In this document: piece after piece, positions 1 to 8,722 of the stretch
Layout of the letters: each line of letters starts with the position of its first letter
Position numbering within the stretch: the first letter of the stretch is position 1
Origin: Pirellulales bacterium
Lineage (GTDB): Bacteria; Planctomycetota; Planctomycetia; Pirellulales; JANQPP01
Reading direction: 5' to 3'
DNA: 64,000 bases
NCBI GenBank assembly: GCA_028289405.1
Contig: JANQPP010000051.1
Location: 1 to 64,000 of the forward strand
Made by a program: the position numbers and the translations under genes
The notes under the pieces: model-generated
What the model was told of the DNA's origin: nothing
Seen by the model: the letters and a program-made list of their open reading frames with translations, nothing else
Databases searched by the model: none

Positions 1-2418
1 GAAGAAGACGCGCCACCGCTATCCGGCAGCGACGCGACGGCTGATGGGCCGAGAGATCAAATCCTGGCCAAACTTGATCCCCGGACGGATGGCTGGACGA
101 CCGAGGCATTTCAAGAACAAGCAAAACTTCAACTTCAGCGCCTCGGGCGGGAGTTGCCGGCAATTCTGAAAGGGAACATCGAGACGCTGACGTCACTGAT
201 CGATCTGAAGTTCCATTGCCAAACCTTGCGAGGTGTTCTCCAGCCCGTCTACTCGGAAACGGGCGTGGAGGTTTTTCTCCAGAATTCCTCAGTGCATCCC
301 GGCAGACAGTTTCAGGGCATCGACGGTTGTGCGAGGGCGTTGCGGGACTTGCTCGAACCATTCCGTGATGTGCCGGAGATTGCCGCGCATTTCAAGATCA
401 TTTCCGTCAAACGGCTTGAAAACGCGTGGCAGACGCGTGTGGTGGTCGAGTTGGCCGGAGAATCCGCACACGGTGGCATCCAGCAACAGAGCACTTGGCA
501 ATGCCATTGGACGGAGGGAAGGCATGAACCGCCGAAGCTCACGTCGATTGAAGCCACGCATTTCCTGGAAGCACGGCGGAATTCCGCGCGGCCACTTTTC
601 CATGACGCGACCGAAGATCTGCTGAGTGAGTTGCCGGCGTACACCGAGCAATTCGCCCTGGGGATGGATCACTGGCGAGCAACGCTACCGCTAAAGATCA
701 GCGTGAGCGTGCAGGGAGAGCAAGGCGTGTCCGTGGCGGATGTTAACGGCGATGGCCGCGATGATCTCTTCCTCTGCGAAACGGGTGGCCTGCCCAATCG
801 GCTTTTCTTGCAGACTTCTGGCGGCAAGCTCCTAGACCATACGGAATCGTCGGGCATCGGCTTCGAGGAGCCTTGCCGAAGCGCGTTGTTTTTGGATCTG
901 GACAATGACGGCGATCAAGATCTGCTGTTGGGGGAATATTGGCGGCTTCGCGTCCTGGAAAACGTGGGAGAGGCCCGGTTCGAGGACCGTTTCTTCTTCG
1001 AAAGCGAATCATCACTCCATTCCCTGGCGGCGGCGGATTTCGACGGCGATGGCCTGCTCGATGTTTACCTTTGTGGCCGCATCCCTCGCCAAACCGCGGA
1101 CGAAGGCGGGATACTCGGCCTGCCCGTCCCCTATGCCGATGCCCGCAACGGTGGCCCAAGCTATTTACTAAAAAACGTCGGCGGCTTCACGTTTCAAGAC
1201 GTGACCGAATCAGCCGGGCTGGGCCTCGACAATCGGCGATTTACGTATGCCGCCAGTTGGGAAGATTTTGACAACGATGGAGATCAGGATCTGTACGTGG
1301 CCAATGATTTTGGCCGCAACCAGCTTTTCCGCAACGAAGCGGGCACATTCCTCGACGTCGCGGAGCAGGCCGGCGTGGAGGATATCGCCACCGGCATGTC
1401 CGTCGCCTGGGGGGATATCGACAACGACGGCTGGCTGGATCTCTATGTAGGAAACATGTTCACCGCTGCCGGCAATCGCATCATCCCGCAGCCCGCTTTT
1501 CGCGAGCAATTGGATCCGGCGACATGGACAAAGTTGTCCCATCACGTGCGGGGCAATTCGCTCTATCGCAACATGGGGGATGGCCGCTTCTCGGATATCA
1601 CCGAATCCGCCGCCGTGGCGCGCGGCCGTTGGACCTGGAGCACGGTCTTCGGAGATTTCAATAACGATGGCCGCCAGGACCTCTACGTGGCGAACGGTTT
1701 CATCACCAGCGAGCGATCTGGCGCCAAGAAGACCAAAGATGATTTGTGAAGTTTTTTTTGGCGGCAGGTCGTGCCGCTCTCACCTTTGCACAACTCGCCG
1801 TTGTCCACCTCCGTCGAAAATTACCGCGATGCCTGGCGGGCAGCGGACGACCTCTTGCGGCAGGGTGCTTCTTGGAGTGGCGAGGAGCCGAATTGCTGCT
1901 TCCTCAACTTGGGCGGCGGAAGCTTCGCGGAAATTGCCCCGTTGTGGGGAGCCGATCTGCGGGACGACAGTCGGGCCACCGCCGTGAGCGATTGGGATCT
2001 GGATGGCGATCTTGATTTGTGGCTCTCCAACCGCACGAGCCCGCGCGTCCGGTTTCTCCAAAATCGAGGTACGACAGGCCAGAATTATCTCACCTTGCGG
2101 CTGGAGGCTGTCCATGGCAATCGGGACGCCATCGGCAGCCGCATTCGTTTGGAAACGGGCGGAGAACAGCCACAAATACTGAGCCGTACCGTACGGGCAG
2201 GAGAGGGTTACCTCACCCAGTCCAGCAAGCGGCAACATTTTGGTTTGGGCAGCCACGGCGGAGACGTGACGCTGACCGTCTGGTGGCCCAACGGGGAGCG
2301 ACAAACCTTCGAACACGTCGCCACCAATCGGCATTATTTCTTACGGCAAAGCGAGGCCCTGGCCACGGGCGAGGTCACTCCCATCATCGCGGAACTGGTC
2401 GACGAAGTTTCGCCGTAG
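1..2418 (+). CDS. FG-GAP/VCBS repeat and ASPIC/UnbV protein, probable selenoprotein (5' end outside window)
   Basis: The frame is open from base 1, so the start lies outside the window; 805 residues are visible. A leading region of about 230 residues is followed by FG-GAP/VCBS calcium-loop repeats near residues 242, 298, 342, 422, 475 and 557 (for example DVNGDGRDD, DLDNDGDQD, DFNNDGRQD). An ASPIC/UnbV domain closes the protein (about residues 660-760, with SDWDLDGDLD and a GSRIRLETGG segment). Codon 583 is TGA (1747-1749), read here as selenocysteine in the context DDL-U-SFFWRQVV. Both halves lie in the same frame with no shift, the sequence after the TGA is typical for the family, and a SECIS-like hairpin follows. 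The family (CRTAC1-like) is extracellular and beta-propeller-like; its biochemical role is unknown. The alternative is a nonsense mutation splitting a pseudogene, or two separate genes with a second start at GTG 1771. Confidence 0.8.
1747..1778 (+). promoter_or_regulatory. Putative bacterial SECIS element directly after an in-frame UGA
   Basis: The UGA occupies 1747-1749. A perfect 6-bp stem GCGGCA (1761-1766) / TGCCGC (1772-1777) encloses the loop GGTCG (1767-1771), and G1760 can pair with T1778 as a wobble. The stem starts 10-11 bases after the UGA. Bacterial SECIS elements lie inside the reading frame just after the UGA, and the E. coli fdhF element has an apical loop beginning GGUC at a similar distance (from memory). 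The hairpin would bind SelB and recode the UGA as selenocysteine. No structure-probing or covariation data are available here. Confidence 0.72.
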
Positions 2419-2624
2419 AATTCGAAACGCAACGTTTGCCATCGTTGATCAAATGCCCAATCAAGCGTTGCGCCTATGGACTTCCCTTGCAGGCGGCGAT
2501 TGCCCATGAAATGCGAAAATATGCAAAGTTTGACGATCGTGCCGCCGATATGTGATGCGAAGAGGGGCCATTTCGCCTTGCCCATATAGCTTTCGCATCA
2601 AGTTCACCAGTTTCATAGTCGCCG

Positions 2625-3557
2625 ATGGAAACGCTCACTCCCGATGACATCCTACAAGTCTGCCGAGAAAACGCGGCGGAAATCGGGGAATCGCTGACCC
2701 GCACCTTCGACCGGCCCGTGGAAGTGAAGGATTGTGAGACGGTTTCGCAGGACACGGCAGACTGGCTCAAAGAATCATCAGGGGCCGGGCTGGTCCTCGT
2801 GTTCACCGGCGAGCAGCAAGGCGCGGTAGCGCTCCTCGAAGCCAGCGGCGGTTTGCTGCCCGATTGGTGCGCGGAGCCGGACGCCAGCGGCCAGAGCAAG
2901 CTGACGACGTTGGCCCAAGAATTGGGCATGCTTCTCCTGCCCGAATCTCACATGCCGGCGGACTTCGTGGCCCAGCAGGTGGATACCGCGAGGGAAGCCA
3001 TCCTCCGTGGCGAGCCGTCCGCCGAAGCCAAAGTGGTCCAGTTGGCTTTGGAGTACGAAGGAAGTACGGATCATCTCCTCCTACTGTGGCCCGTCGCGAA
3101 ACCGGAGGCGATTTTTGTCACGGTCGATCAGGAACCTTCTCCGGCCCCGGAGCCTAGCGCTTCCGCCGAGCCGGCTCAGAAACCACCGAAAGCTCCGACG
3201 CAGGAAAAACAAGAGGCGCCACGCAGCGATGCACACCGCCGCACGTATACACTGGCGGATTTGCCACCCTATTCCCGCAGCCTGCTGCAGGTCGAAGTAC
3301 CCTTGATCGTGACCTTGGCTCGGCAAAAGATCCAAGTCCACCGACTGCTGGAAATGGGGCCCGGAACCATCATCCAGTTCGACAAACAGTGTGATGACAT
3401 GTTGGACCTCTCCGTGGGCGAGCACCGGATCGGCAGGGGCGAAGCGGTGAAAGTCGGAGAAAAGTTCGGTCTGCGGCTGACCTCGATCACATTGCCGACT
3501 GAGCGTTTCGTTCCCCAAACACCACGCGGCGGCAATTCCACTCGGCGAAGTGCGTAG
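2625..3557 (+). CDS. FliN/FliM-like SpoA-domain protein
   Basis: A 310-residue protein. Residues about 215-300 match a SpoA (FliM/FliN C-terminal) domain: LLQVEVPLIVTLARQKI, an LLEMGPGTIIQFDK strand pair, then LSVGEHRIGRGEAVKVGEKF. SpoA domains form the flagellar switch C-ring and related type III secretion sorting platforms. The N-terminal 160 residues have an alpha/beta appearance and could be a divergent FliM/CheC-like segment; a Pro/Ala-rich linker (about 165-205) joins the two. No flagellar gene neighbours it, so a role in motor switching is inferred only from the domain. It precedes nadC, which runs convergently and starts its stop codon 22 bases away. Confidence 0.7.
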   Translation: METLTPDDILQVCRENAAEIGESLTRTFDRPVEVKDCETVSQDTADWLKESSGAGLVLVFTGEQQGAVALLEASGGLLPDWCAEPDASGQSKLTTLAQELGMLLLPESHMPADFVAQQVDTAREAILRGEPSAEAKVVQLALEYEGSTDHLLLLWPVAKPEAIFVTVDQEPSPAPEPSASAEPAQKPPKAPTQEKQEAPRSDAHRRTYTLADLPPYSRSLLQVEVPLIVTLARQKIQVHRLLEMGPGTIIQFDKQCDDMLDLSVGEHRIGRGEAVKVGEKFGLRLTSITLPTERFVPQTPRGGNSTRRSA

Positions 3558-3578
3558 CAAGTCGTGGAATCTTGCTCG

Positions 3579-4508
3579 CTATTTCAAGATCCAATCCAGC
3601 CCGAAATCGCACCAAGTTGTCGCGTGCGTGATCGCGCCGATGCTCACACGGTCCACGCCGGTCTCCGCGATGGCCCGTACGTTCTCCAGCGTAACGCCGC
3701 CCGAAGCTTCGAGCGTGATTCCTGGAGCGGTCTCGTTCCGCCGCGCCGCCGCCCGGCGCAACATTTCCAGCGGCATATTGTCCAACAAGATGATGTCTGG
3801 CAGCGCGGGCAAGACTTCCTCGAACTGTTCCCATGTATCGACTTCGATCTCCACAATCGTCGGAGCATGAGGGTCGGAGTCATGCAGCGATGCCAAATGC
3901 TCTCGCGCCAAACGGACGGCCCGGGACAGGGAGAACTTGCCGTGTTCCGCCGCGCCGCCAAAGGCCAGATGGTTGTCCTTGATGAGCACCGCCGCGTCGA
4001 GTCCGCCACGGTGGTTTTCTCCGCCGCCGCAGCGGACAGCATACTTCTCCAGACGCCGCCAGCCGGGCGTGGTTTTGCGCGTATCGTACACCTTCACGGG
4101 CGCGGAGCCGACGGCATCGACAAATCGCCGTGTCATCGTGGCGATGCCCGAGAGATGCCCCAAGAAATTGAGCAGGATCCGCTCCAAAAACAGCATCTGC
4201 CGCGCCGATCCTTGCCAGCGGCCAATCTCCGTTCCCGCGTCAACACAATCACCATCGGCCACGGAGAAATCCCATCGCGTGTCGGTTCCCGCTTCTTCCA
4301 ACAAAGCCGAAATACCGGCCAAGCCGGCGACCACGGAGGGCATTCTGGACACCACGGCGGTTTGGCCCACCGCATCCTCGGGAACCAGGCAGTCCGTGGT
4401 GACATCACCGCGTGTTCCCCAATCCTCGCGCAGCGCGAGACGGACGAGGGATAGCCAATCCCGTCGGACCTGCTCATCCCAATGCTGCGGAGGAAAGTTA
4501 GCCGTCAT
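3579..4508 (-). CDS. nadC: Nicotinate-nucleotide pyrophosphorylase (quinolinate phosphoribosyltransferase)
   Basis: Converts quinolinate and PRPP to nicotinate mononucleotide in de novo NAD synthesis; cytoplasmic. Family motifs are clear: LVRLALREDWGTRGDVTT near the N terminus, VYDTRKTTPGWRRLEKYAV, HRGGLDAAVLIKDNH, then ILLDNM and EASGGVTLENVRAIAETGVD, which bind the phosphoribosyl group. The length of about 309 residues is normal. Two ATGs at 4508 and 4511 give an N terminus like that of relatives; a longer reading to 4550 adds residues with no family match. It is divergent from the ComEA-like gene, about 100 bases away. Confidence 0.96.
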   Translation of the reverse strand: MTANFPPQHWDEQVRRDWLSLVRLALREDWGTRGDVTTDCLVPEDAVGQTAVVSRMPSVVAGLAGISALLEEAGTDTRWDFSVADGDCVDAGTEIGRWQGSARQMLFLERILLNFLGHLSGIATMTRRFVDAVGSAPVKVYDTRKTTPGWRRLEKYAVRCGGGENHRGGLDAAVLIKDNHLAFGGAAEHGKFSLSRAVRLAREHLASLHDSDPHAPTIVEIEVDTWEQFEEVLPALPDIILLDNMPLEMLRRAAARRNETAPGITLEASGGVTLENVRAIAETGVDRVSIGAITHATTWCDFGLDWILK

Positions 4509-4610
4509 CATGTCTACTGAAAAATGAATGGACGCACAATTTTCGTGCAATCAAACGAATTGCGGGATACGATGGATGCCTGTACCCACCCAGCATAGGA
4601 GTGCCGCGCT

Positions 4611-5039
4611 ATGCCACCAAGGGGGAACGATTCGCGCCCTCCGCTCGTGCGCCACCGCGACCAGCCGGTCGTGGCGGTGCTACTCGCCGGCGGACTGCTC
4701 GCTTGGGGCGTCTTCCATTGGGGATTGTGGAGCACGGGCGGCGCGTATCTCGACATCGATCGAGCCGTGCCGCTGGATTACCGCTTCAACGTGGACATCA
4801 ACTCCGCCGATTGGCCCGAACTGATGCAGCTTCCGGGCATCGGCGAAACTTTGGCACGACGGATCGTCGCAAAGCGGGCAGAACAATCACGATTTACACG
4901 AGTTGAAGATCTGCTCGCCGTGCGAGGCATTGGCCCCAAAACCCTTCAGCGGATCGAACCCTTCCTATTCGTGGAGTCTCCCTTCGGTTCCGAGGCAATC
5001 GTCGTTCACCGGTCCGAGGAAAACACGGCCCCCCAATAA
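4611..5039 (+). CDS. ComEA-like helix-hairpin-helix protein, membrane-anchored
   Basis: A 142-residue protein. One transmembrane segment lies near residues 18-36 (VVAVLLAGGLLAWGVFHW). A ComEA-type helix-hairpin-helix pair follows at about 62-118: NVDINSADWPELMQLPGIG, then an ARRIVAKR segment and VRGIGPKTLQRIEPFL. Such proteins bind double-stranded DNA on the outer face of the membrane, in competence systems or more generally. No other competence gene is visible nearby, so DNA uptake is not established. The start at ATG 4611 gives the complete anchor. Confidence 0.85.
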   Translation: MPPRGNDSRPPLVRHRDQPVVAVLLAGGLLAWGVFHWGLWSTGGAYLDIDRAVPLDYRFNVDINSADWPELMQLPGIGETLARRIVAKRAEQSRFTRVEDLLAVRGIGPKTLQRIEPFLFVESPFGSEAIVVHRSEENTAPQ

Positions 5040-5232
5040 TCCAATGGTGGCGAACAGATCGCGCCGAGTCTCCCGTGTTTCCTCGATACTCGTGACGCGC
5101 GCCATTCCTAAAGCTGACGCGGATGGCACAGGGAAATCGATTTTGCTAGCTTGATTCGCGTCTTGTGGCATGTGCCGCATACTCCAAGCTGTCGTCTTTT
5201 AGTTCTTTGCTTTTTCTTTTCGGAGCAAGCGC

Positions 5233-6027
5233 ATGCCTGTTCGCGACGTTCCCGTGCGAGACATCACTTATCACGTTCGCGAGGAAGGCGAAGGGCCGGT
5301 CGTGCTGCTCGTGCACGGATTTCCTCTCAATCACACCATGTGGCTGCCCCAAATCGAAGCGCTCGCGGGCACGCGCCGCGTCATCGCTCCCGACCTGCGA
5401 GGTTTCGGCCAAAGCGGAGTTACTGAAGGAACTGTGACCATGCAGGATTTCGCGGACGACTTGGCGAGCCTGTTGGATGCCTTGTCCGTAAGCGAACCAG
5501 TCTGCTTCATCGGGCTTTCCATGGGAGGGTACATCGCTTGGCCCTTCTTGGAGCGGTATGGCCAGCGCGTGGGGAAGCTCGTGCTGATGGACACGCGGGC
5601 CGTGGCGGACACCCCCGAGGCCGCCGAGGGACGGTACAAGATGGCGGACTACATGCTCAAGTCGGGAATGAGTGTCGTGGCGAAGGCCATGCTGCCCCGC
5701 CTGCTAGCGCCTAGCACGAAGCATTCCCAGCCACATCTCGTGGAACGCCTGGAGGAAATGATTCTTTCCAATGATCCGCGTGGAGCGGCAGCCGCCCAGC
5801 GGGGCATGGCCGAGCGGCCTAATCGCGAAGAGTTTCTGGCCGGGATTGACGTGCCGACGCTGCTAGTAGTCGGCGAGAATGATGCCATTTCCACCGCCGA
5901 GGAAATGGCCAACATGGCGGAGGCCATCTCCGGTTCCCGCTTGGAAGTGATCCCAGACGCGGGACACATGTCGAACCTGGAGGCGGCGGACCAAGTGAAC
6001 GCCGTGCTGCGGGAATTCCTGAGCTAG
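5233..6027 (+). CDS. Alpha/beta-hydrolase fold protein
   Basis: 264 residues with a complete alpha/beta-hydrolase layout. The oxyanion-hole strand is VVLLVHGFPLNHTMW, the nucleophile elbow is FIGLSMGGYIAW (Ser in G-L-S-M-G), the acid is probably the Asp in VVGENDAIS, and the His is in IPDAGHMSNLE. This arrangement resembles esterases, 3-oxoadipate enol-lactonase-like enzymes and haloperoxidase-like members; the substrate cannot be read from sequence. No signal peptide is seen, so it is probably cytoplasmic. It is convergent with the DUF2617 gene, with 25 bases between the stops. Confidence 0.9.
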   Translation: MPVRDVPVRDITYHVREEGEGPVVLLVHGFPLNHTMWLPQIEALAGTRRVIAPDLRGFGQSGVTEGTVTMQDFADDLASLLDALSVSEPVCFIGLSMGGYIAWPFLERYGQRVGKLVLMDTRAVADTPEAAEGRYKMADYMLKSGMSVVAKAMLPRLLAPSTKHSQPHLVERLEEMILSNDPRGAAAAQRGMAERPNREEFLAGIDVPTLLVVGENDAISTAEEMANMAEAISGSRLEVIPDAGHMSNLEAADQVNAVLREFLS

Positions 6028-6052
6028 GCCCGGGACGATGCGTGGCCAAGGA

Positions 6053-6598
6053 TTACGGCACTTCGAATAGCGACTGTGTCTTCACGATCGCGTAGTCATC
6101 GGGGAAGGTGTGAAACGCCTGAACCAACAGGCTGCGGTTCCGCGTTTCCACATTGATGTAGCTCAGAGCGCCCAGTGCCATGCGGCCACTGGAATCAAAT
6201 TTGTGGAGCATGCCCTGCCGCTGTCCGTCGAGCGACAATTCGTGCTGAAAGGTCCAAAACACTTCCGGCTCCACCGGCTCCAATTGAAAGCTGACCTGGT
6301 ACCGCGCTCCGCCACGGCATTCCACCTGGTCATGCCGGGTGCCTCGCAAAGGATAGGAGATGAGCCGGCGTTTTTGCGGCAGCGGATGATGAGCCGAGGT
6401 GGCGACTTCGGTGAGCGTGAGCCCTTGGTGCCGCCAAGTCACGACGTGCCCCGCGCTGGTAATCTCCACGGTGGCCTGATAATTGCCGCGTTCCACGACT
6501 CGCGTGTTGTGGACCTCGAACAATTCGGGATGCAATGTCCGACCGTACAATTGAAACACCAATTCCGCTACTTTCGGTCGAACGGAGAGCACAGTCAT
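6053..6598 (-). CDS. DUF2617-family protein
   Basis: 181 residues, rich in beta strands, no signal peptide or membrane segment. It contains LYGRTLHPELFEV, a YQATVEITSAGHVVTW strand pair, ECRGGARYQVSFQLEPVEPE and GALSYINVETRNRSLLVQAFHTFPD, which I recognise as the DUF2617 pattern seen in planctomycetes and actinobacteria. The function of the family is unknown. The start codon at 6598 is the only sensible one. Convergent with the hydrolase gene. Confidence 0.75.
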   Translation of the reverse strand: MTVLSVRPKVAELVFQLYGRTLHPELFEVHNTRVVERGNYQATVEITSAGHVVTWRHQGLTLTEVATSAHHPLPQKRRLISYPLRGTRHDQVECRGGARYQVSFQLEPVEPEVFWTFQHELSLDGQRQGMLHKFDSSGRMALGALSYINVETRNRSLLVQAFHTFPDDYAIVKTQSLFEVP

Positions 6599-7047
6599 AC
6601 TCCTTCTCGCGTCATATCGGTCTATGGAAAGCAGGGCAGCGTTTCGTCAAGCACGGCGGCCAAGACCCTGAGGGTTTCATGTTCTTCGTATTATAGGCTC
6701 GCCCTCGAAACGACTCAAAGGGAGTTTTTTGGTTCGATGTTCTTCACGCGAAAATTCGCGCGACATGCGGTTGCTTTATCTGCGAAATTCCGCTACTGCC
6801 GGCGGCCTTGAATCGGCGTATCACGCAACGTGACTTATATCGACAAAAAAACAAATTCTATCGAGGCGATTCCTGCAAGAAAACCATCGCGAAAAACTCT
6901 CTTGCGTCGACAGCTTTTCGCTCTCTCCGTTTCTGGTTTACCGCATTGGATATGCCACAACGACGCGCGACACGCAACAAAAAAACTCCCCTGGAAAACT
7001 CGGTTCCCAGGGGAGCGCGAAGCTGGAGCAAAAAATGCGGACGTTCG
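6599..7047. other. Intergenic region, 449 bases
   Basis: The region lies upstream of the DUF2617 gene and downstream of the oxidoreductase gene, both read leftward. It is AT-richer than the genes and holds no credible reading frame. The right end contains the terminator at 6978-7015. The left part, next to 6598, presumably carries the promoter of the DUF2617 gene, but I see no convincing -35/-10 pair. Confidence 0.6.
6978..7015 (-). terminator. Rho-independent terminator of the Gfo/Idh/MocA gene
   Basis: A perfect 9-bp stem CTCCCCTGG (6986-6994) / CCAGGGGAG (7007-7015) has a 12-base loop. On the minus strand the stem is followed directly by a run of seven to eight T (complement of 6978-6985). 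It lies about 30 bases after the stop of the leftward oxidoreductase gene. Confidence 0.85.
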
Positions 7048-8349
7048 TTAAACGAACTTCGTTATTCCCGGCATGGCGACTGGCGGTGAGGCGAGCGACC
7101 CCCATTCATACGCGGGCGGTGTCAGGTCTTCTTCCGAGTTCAAGGCCTGATCCCAGGTGATGGTCTGGCCCGTGTAGGTCGTCATGCGACCGAGAATGGC
7201 GAGCATGGTGCTCTTGGCCATGTAATCACCGTTGTTGATGGTTTCTCCCGAGCGGATCGCAGCGAAAAGTTCCTGATGCTCGACATCGTACATGCTGGGC
7301 CTGGGACCCCGGTACCGCCAATTGGTTTCGCCTCGCAAAGTGTTTTTAATCACTTTCGCTTGTCCTTTGGTGCCCAGCACGTAGTCCTCGACGTCTTTGC
7401 TGGCTCCAGCCTGCTGGCGGCAGTACGAGAAGACGCGGACGCCGTTGGCATATTCGTAGACCACGGCATGATGGTCGAAGATGTTGCCCCACTTTTCATC
7501 GGTGCGTACCTGACGTCCCCCCAAACCGGTGGCCCGTTCCGGCGGCTCGTCTCCCATTAGCCAGGCCGCTTTGTCCAGGCTATGGATGTGCTGTTCCACG
7601 TTGTGGTCGCCGGAGAGCCAGGTGTAGTACAACCAGTTCCGCATCTGGTATTCCATGTCGCTCCAGTGCGGCTGACGCTCCTCATGCCAAAGGTAGCCCG
7701 TGTTGTAATTCTCCTGAATCGCGACGATATCGCCGATGCCGCCGTCGAGTATCCGCTGAATCGTTTCCCGCACGCCGTAGTCGTACCGCCAGCAGAGCCC
7801 GGAAACGACGCAGAGCCTTTTTTCCCGGGCCATGTCATTGGTGAGCATCACGGAGCGCACGCCCGGCGCGTCGACGGCCACCGGTTTTTCACAGAAGACG
7901 TGCTTGCCGTGAGCAATCGCTTCACGGTAGTGGGCGGGCCGGAAATGCGGCGGCGTGGTGAGAATCACGACATCGACGTCCGTCGCGATCAGGTCCTTGT
8001 AAGCATCGAAGCCGACGAAGCAATGTTCGTCATCCACATCCACCTTGTCGGCGACTTCGCTTTCCCGCAACGATTTGAGGCTATGCTGTAGGCGGTCCTC
8101 GAAAGCGTCCGCCATGGCAGTCAGCTTCACATTGGGATCGGCATTGAGCGCGTTTTTCACCGCGCCGCCGCCACGTCCTCCGCAACCGATGACTCCGACC
8201 TTCAAGGTCTCGTTCACGCCCGCATGCACGGCTGTGGGCCGCAGGGATTGGACCACGGCGGTGCCGGCGGCGACCGTGGCCGCGGAGTTTCTGAGGAAAT
8301 CGCGGCGGGAGGGTTCCTGAGCCTTCGAGGATCGCGCGGCGTCGGACAT
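7048..8349 (-). CDS. Tat-exported Gfo/Idh/MocA-family oxidoreductase
   Basis: 433 residues. The N terminus carries a twin-arginine signal, SRRDFLRNSAATVAAG, followed by a hydrophobic stretch and a VHAG cleavage-type site. The Rossmann motif VGVIGCGGRGGGAVKNAL comes next, and VFCEKPVAVDAPGVR is the family's EKP catalytic/structural motif; the C-terminal half has the usual alpha/beta dehydrogenase fold (YNTGYLWHEERQPHW). Such enzymes use NAD(P) to oxidise or reduce sugar derivatives; planctomycetes export many through Tat with cofactor bound. ATG 8349 is chosen because the longer reading to 8760 adds 137 residues with no similarity before the Tat signal. It is followed by a good terminator. Confidence 0.93.
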   Translation of the reverse strand: MSDAARSSKAQEPSRRDFLRNSAATVAAGTAVVQSLRPTAVHAGVNETLKVGVIGCGGRGGGAVKNALNADPNVKLTAMADAFEDRLQHSLKSLRESEVADKVDVDDEHCFVGFDAYKDLIATDVDVVILTTPPHFRPAHYREAIAHGKHVFCEKPVAVDAPGVRSVMLTNDMAREKRLCVVSGLCWRYDYGVRETIQRILDGGIGDIVAIQENYNTGYLWHEERQPHWSDMEYQMRNWLYYTWLSGDHNVEQHIHSLDKAAWLMGDEPPERATGLGGRQVRTDEKWGNIFDHHAVVYEYANGVRVFSYCRQQAGASKDVEDYVLGTKGQAKVIKNTLRGETNWRYRGPRPSMYDVEHQELFAAIRSGETINNGDYMAKSTMLAILGRMTTYTGQTITWDQALNSEEDLTPPAYEWGSLASPPVAMPGITKFV

Positions 8350-8722
8350 CGTACAAGGCCTCCGAGAAGTCGGGGAAACAAGGTAGGAAATATCGCGCCA
8401 GTCCGGGGTTTTCTTCGGCACGATACTGGCACTTCTGATTGTAAACGGCTCGCCGGGCCGTGCAAACGCCAAGCCTGATCGGCCCTGCGGCCTTCGTGGC
8501 GCGGCACGGAAATTGGCCAGCACGAACCGAATGACCGTTTTGCCGCGCAAAAATTGTGCTGAATTGTCGCAACGCGTTAGGATAAAGATCGGTTGTCGTG
8601 GCGTACGGTTTACCAGGCCGGTGGGAAGCCTGGCCGAATCGCCTAGGTAGTTCTGACTTGCGTTTCGCGTGCTGGGCAACGCGCCGCGACGGAATTCAAC
8701 CTTACCAAGGGAGAGAGAAGAC

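Noticed and set aside
743..1159. 138-residue antisense reading frame inside the first gene
   Set aside because: Arg/Pro/Gly-rich, without start context, and produced by the codon bias of the FG-GAP repeats on the other strand.
1747..1771. Frameshift or two separate genes at the split of the first protein
   Set aside because: Both parts lie in the same frame with only a TGA between them, and the residues after the TGA continue the family sequence. A frameshift cannot explain it. A simple nonsense mutation remains the main alternative and is stated in the feature.
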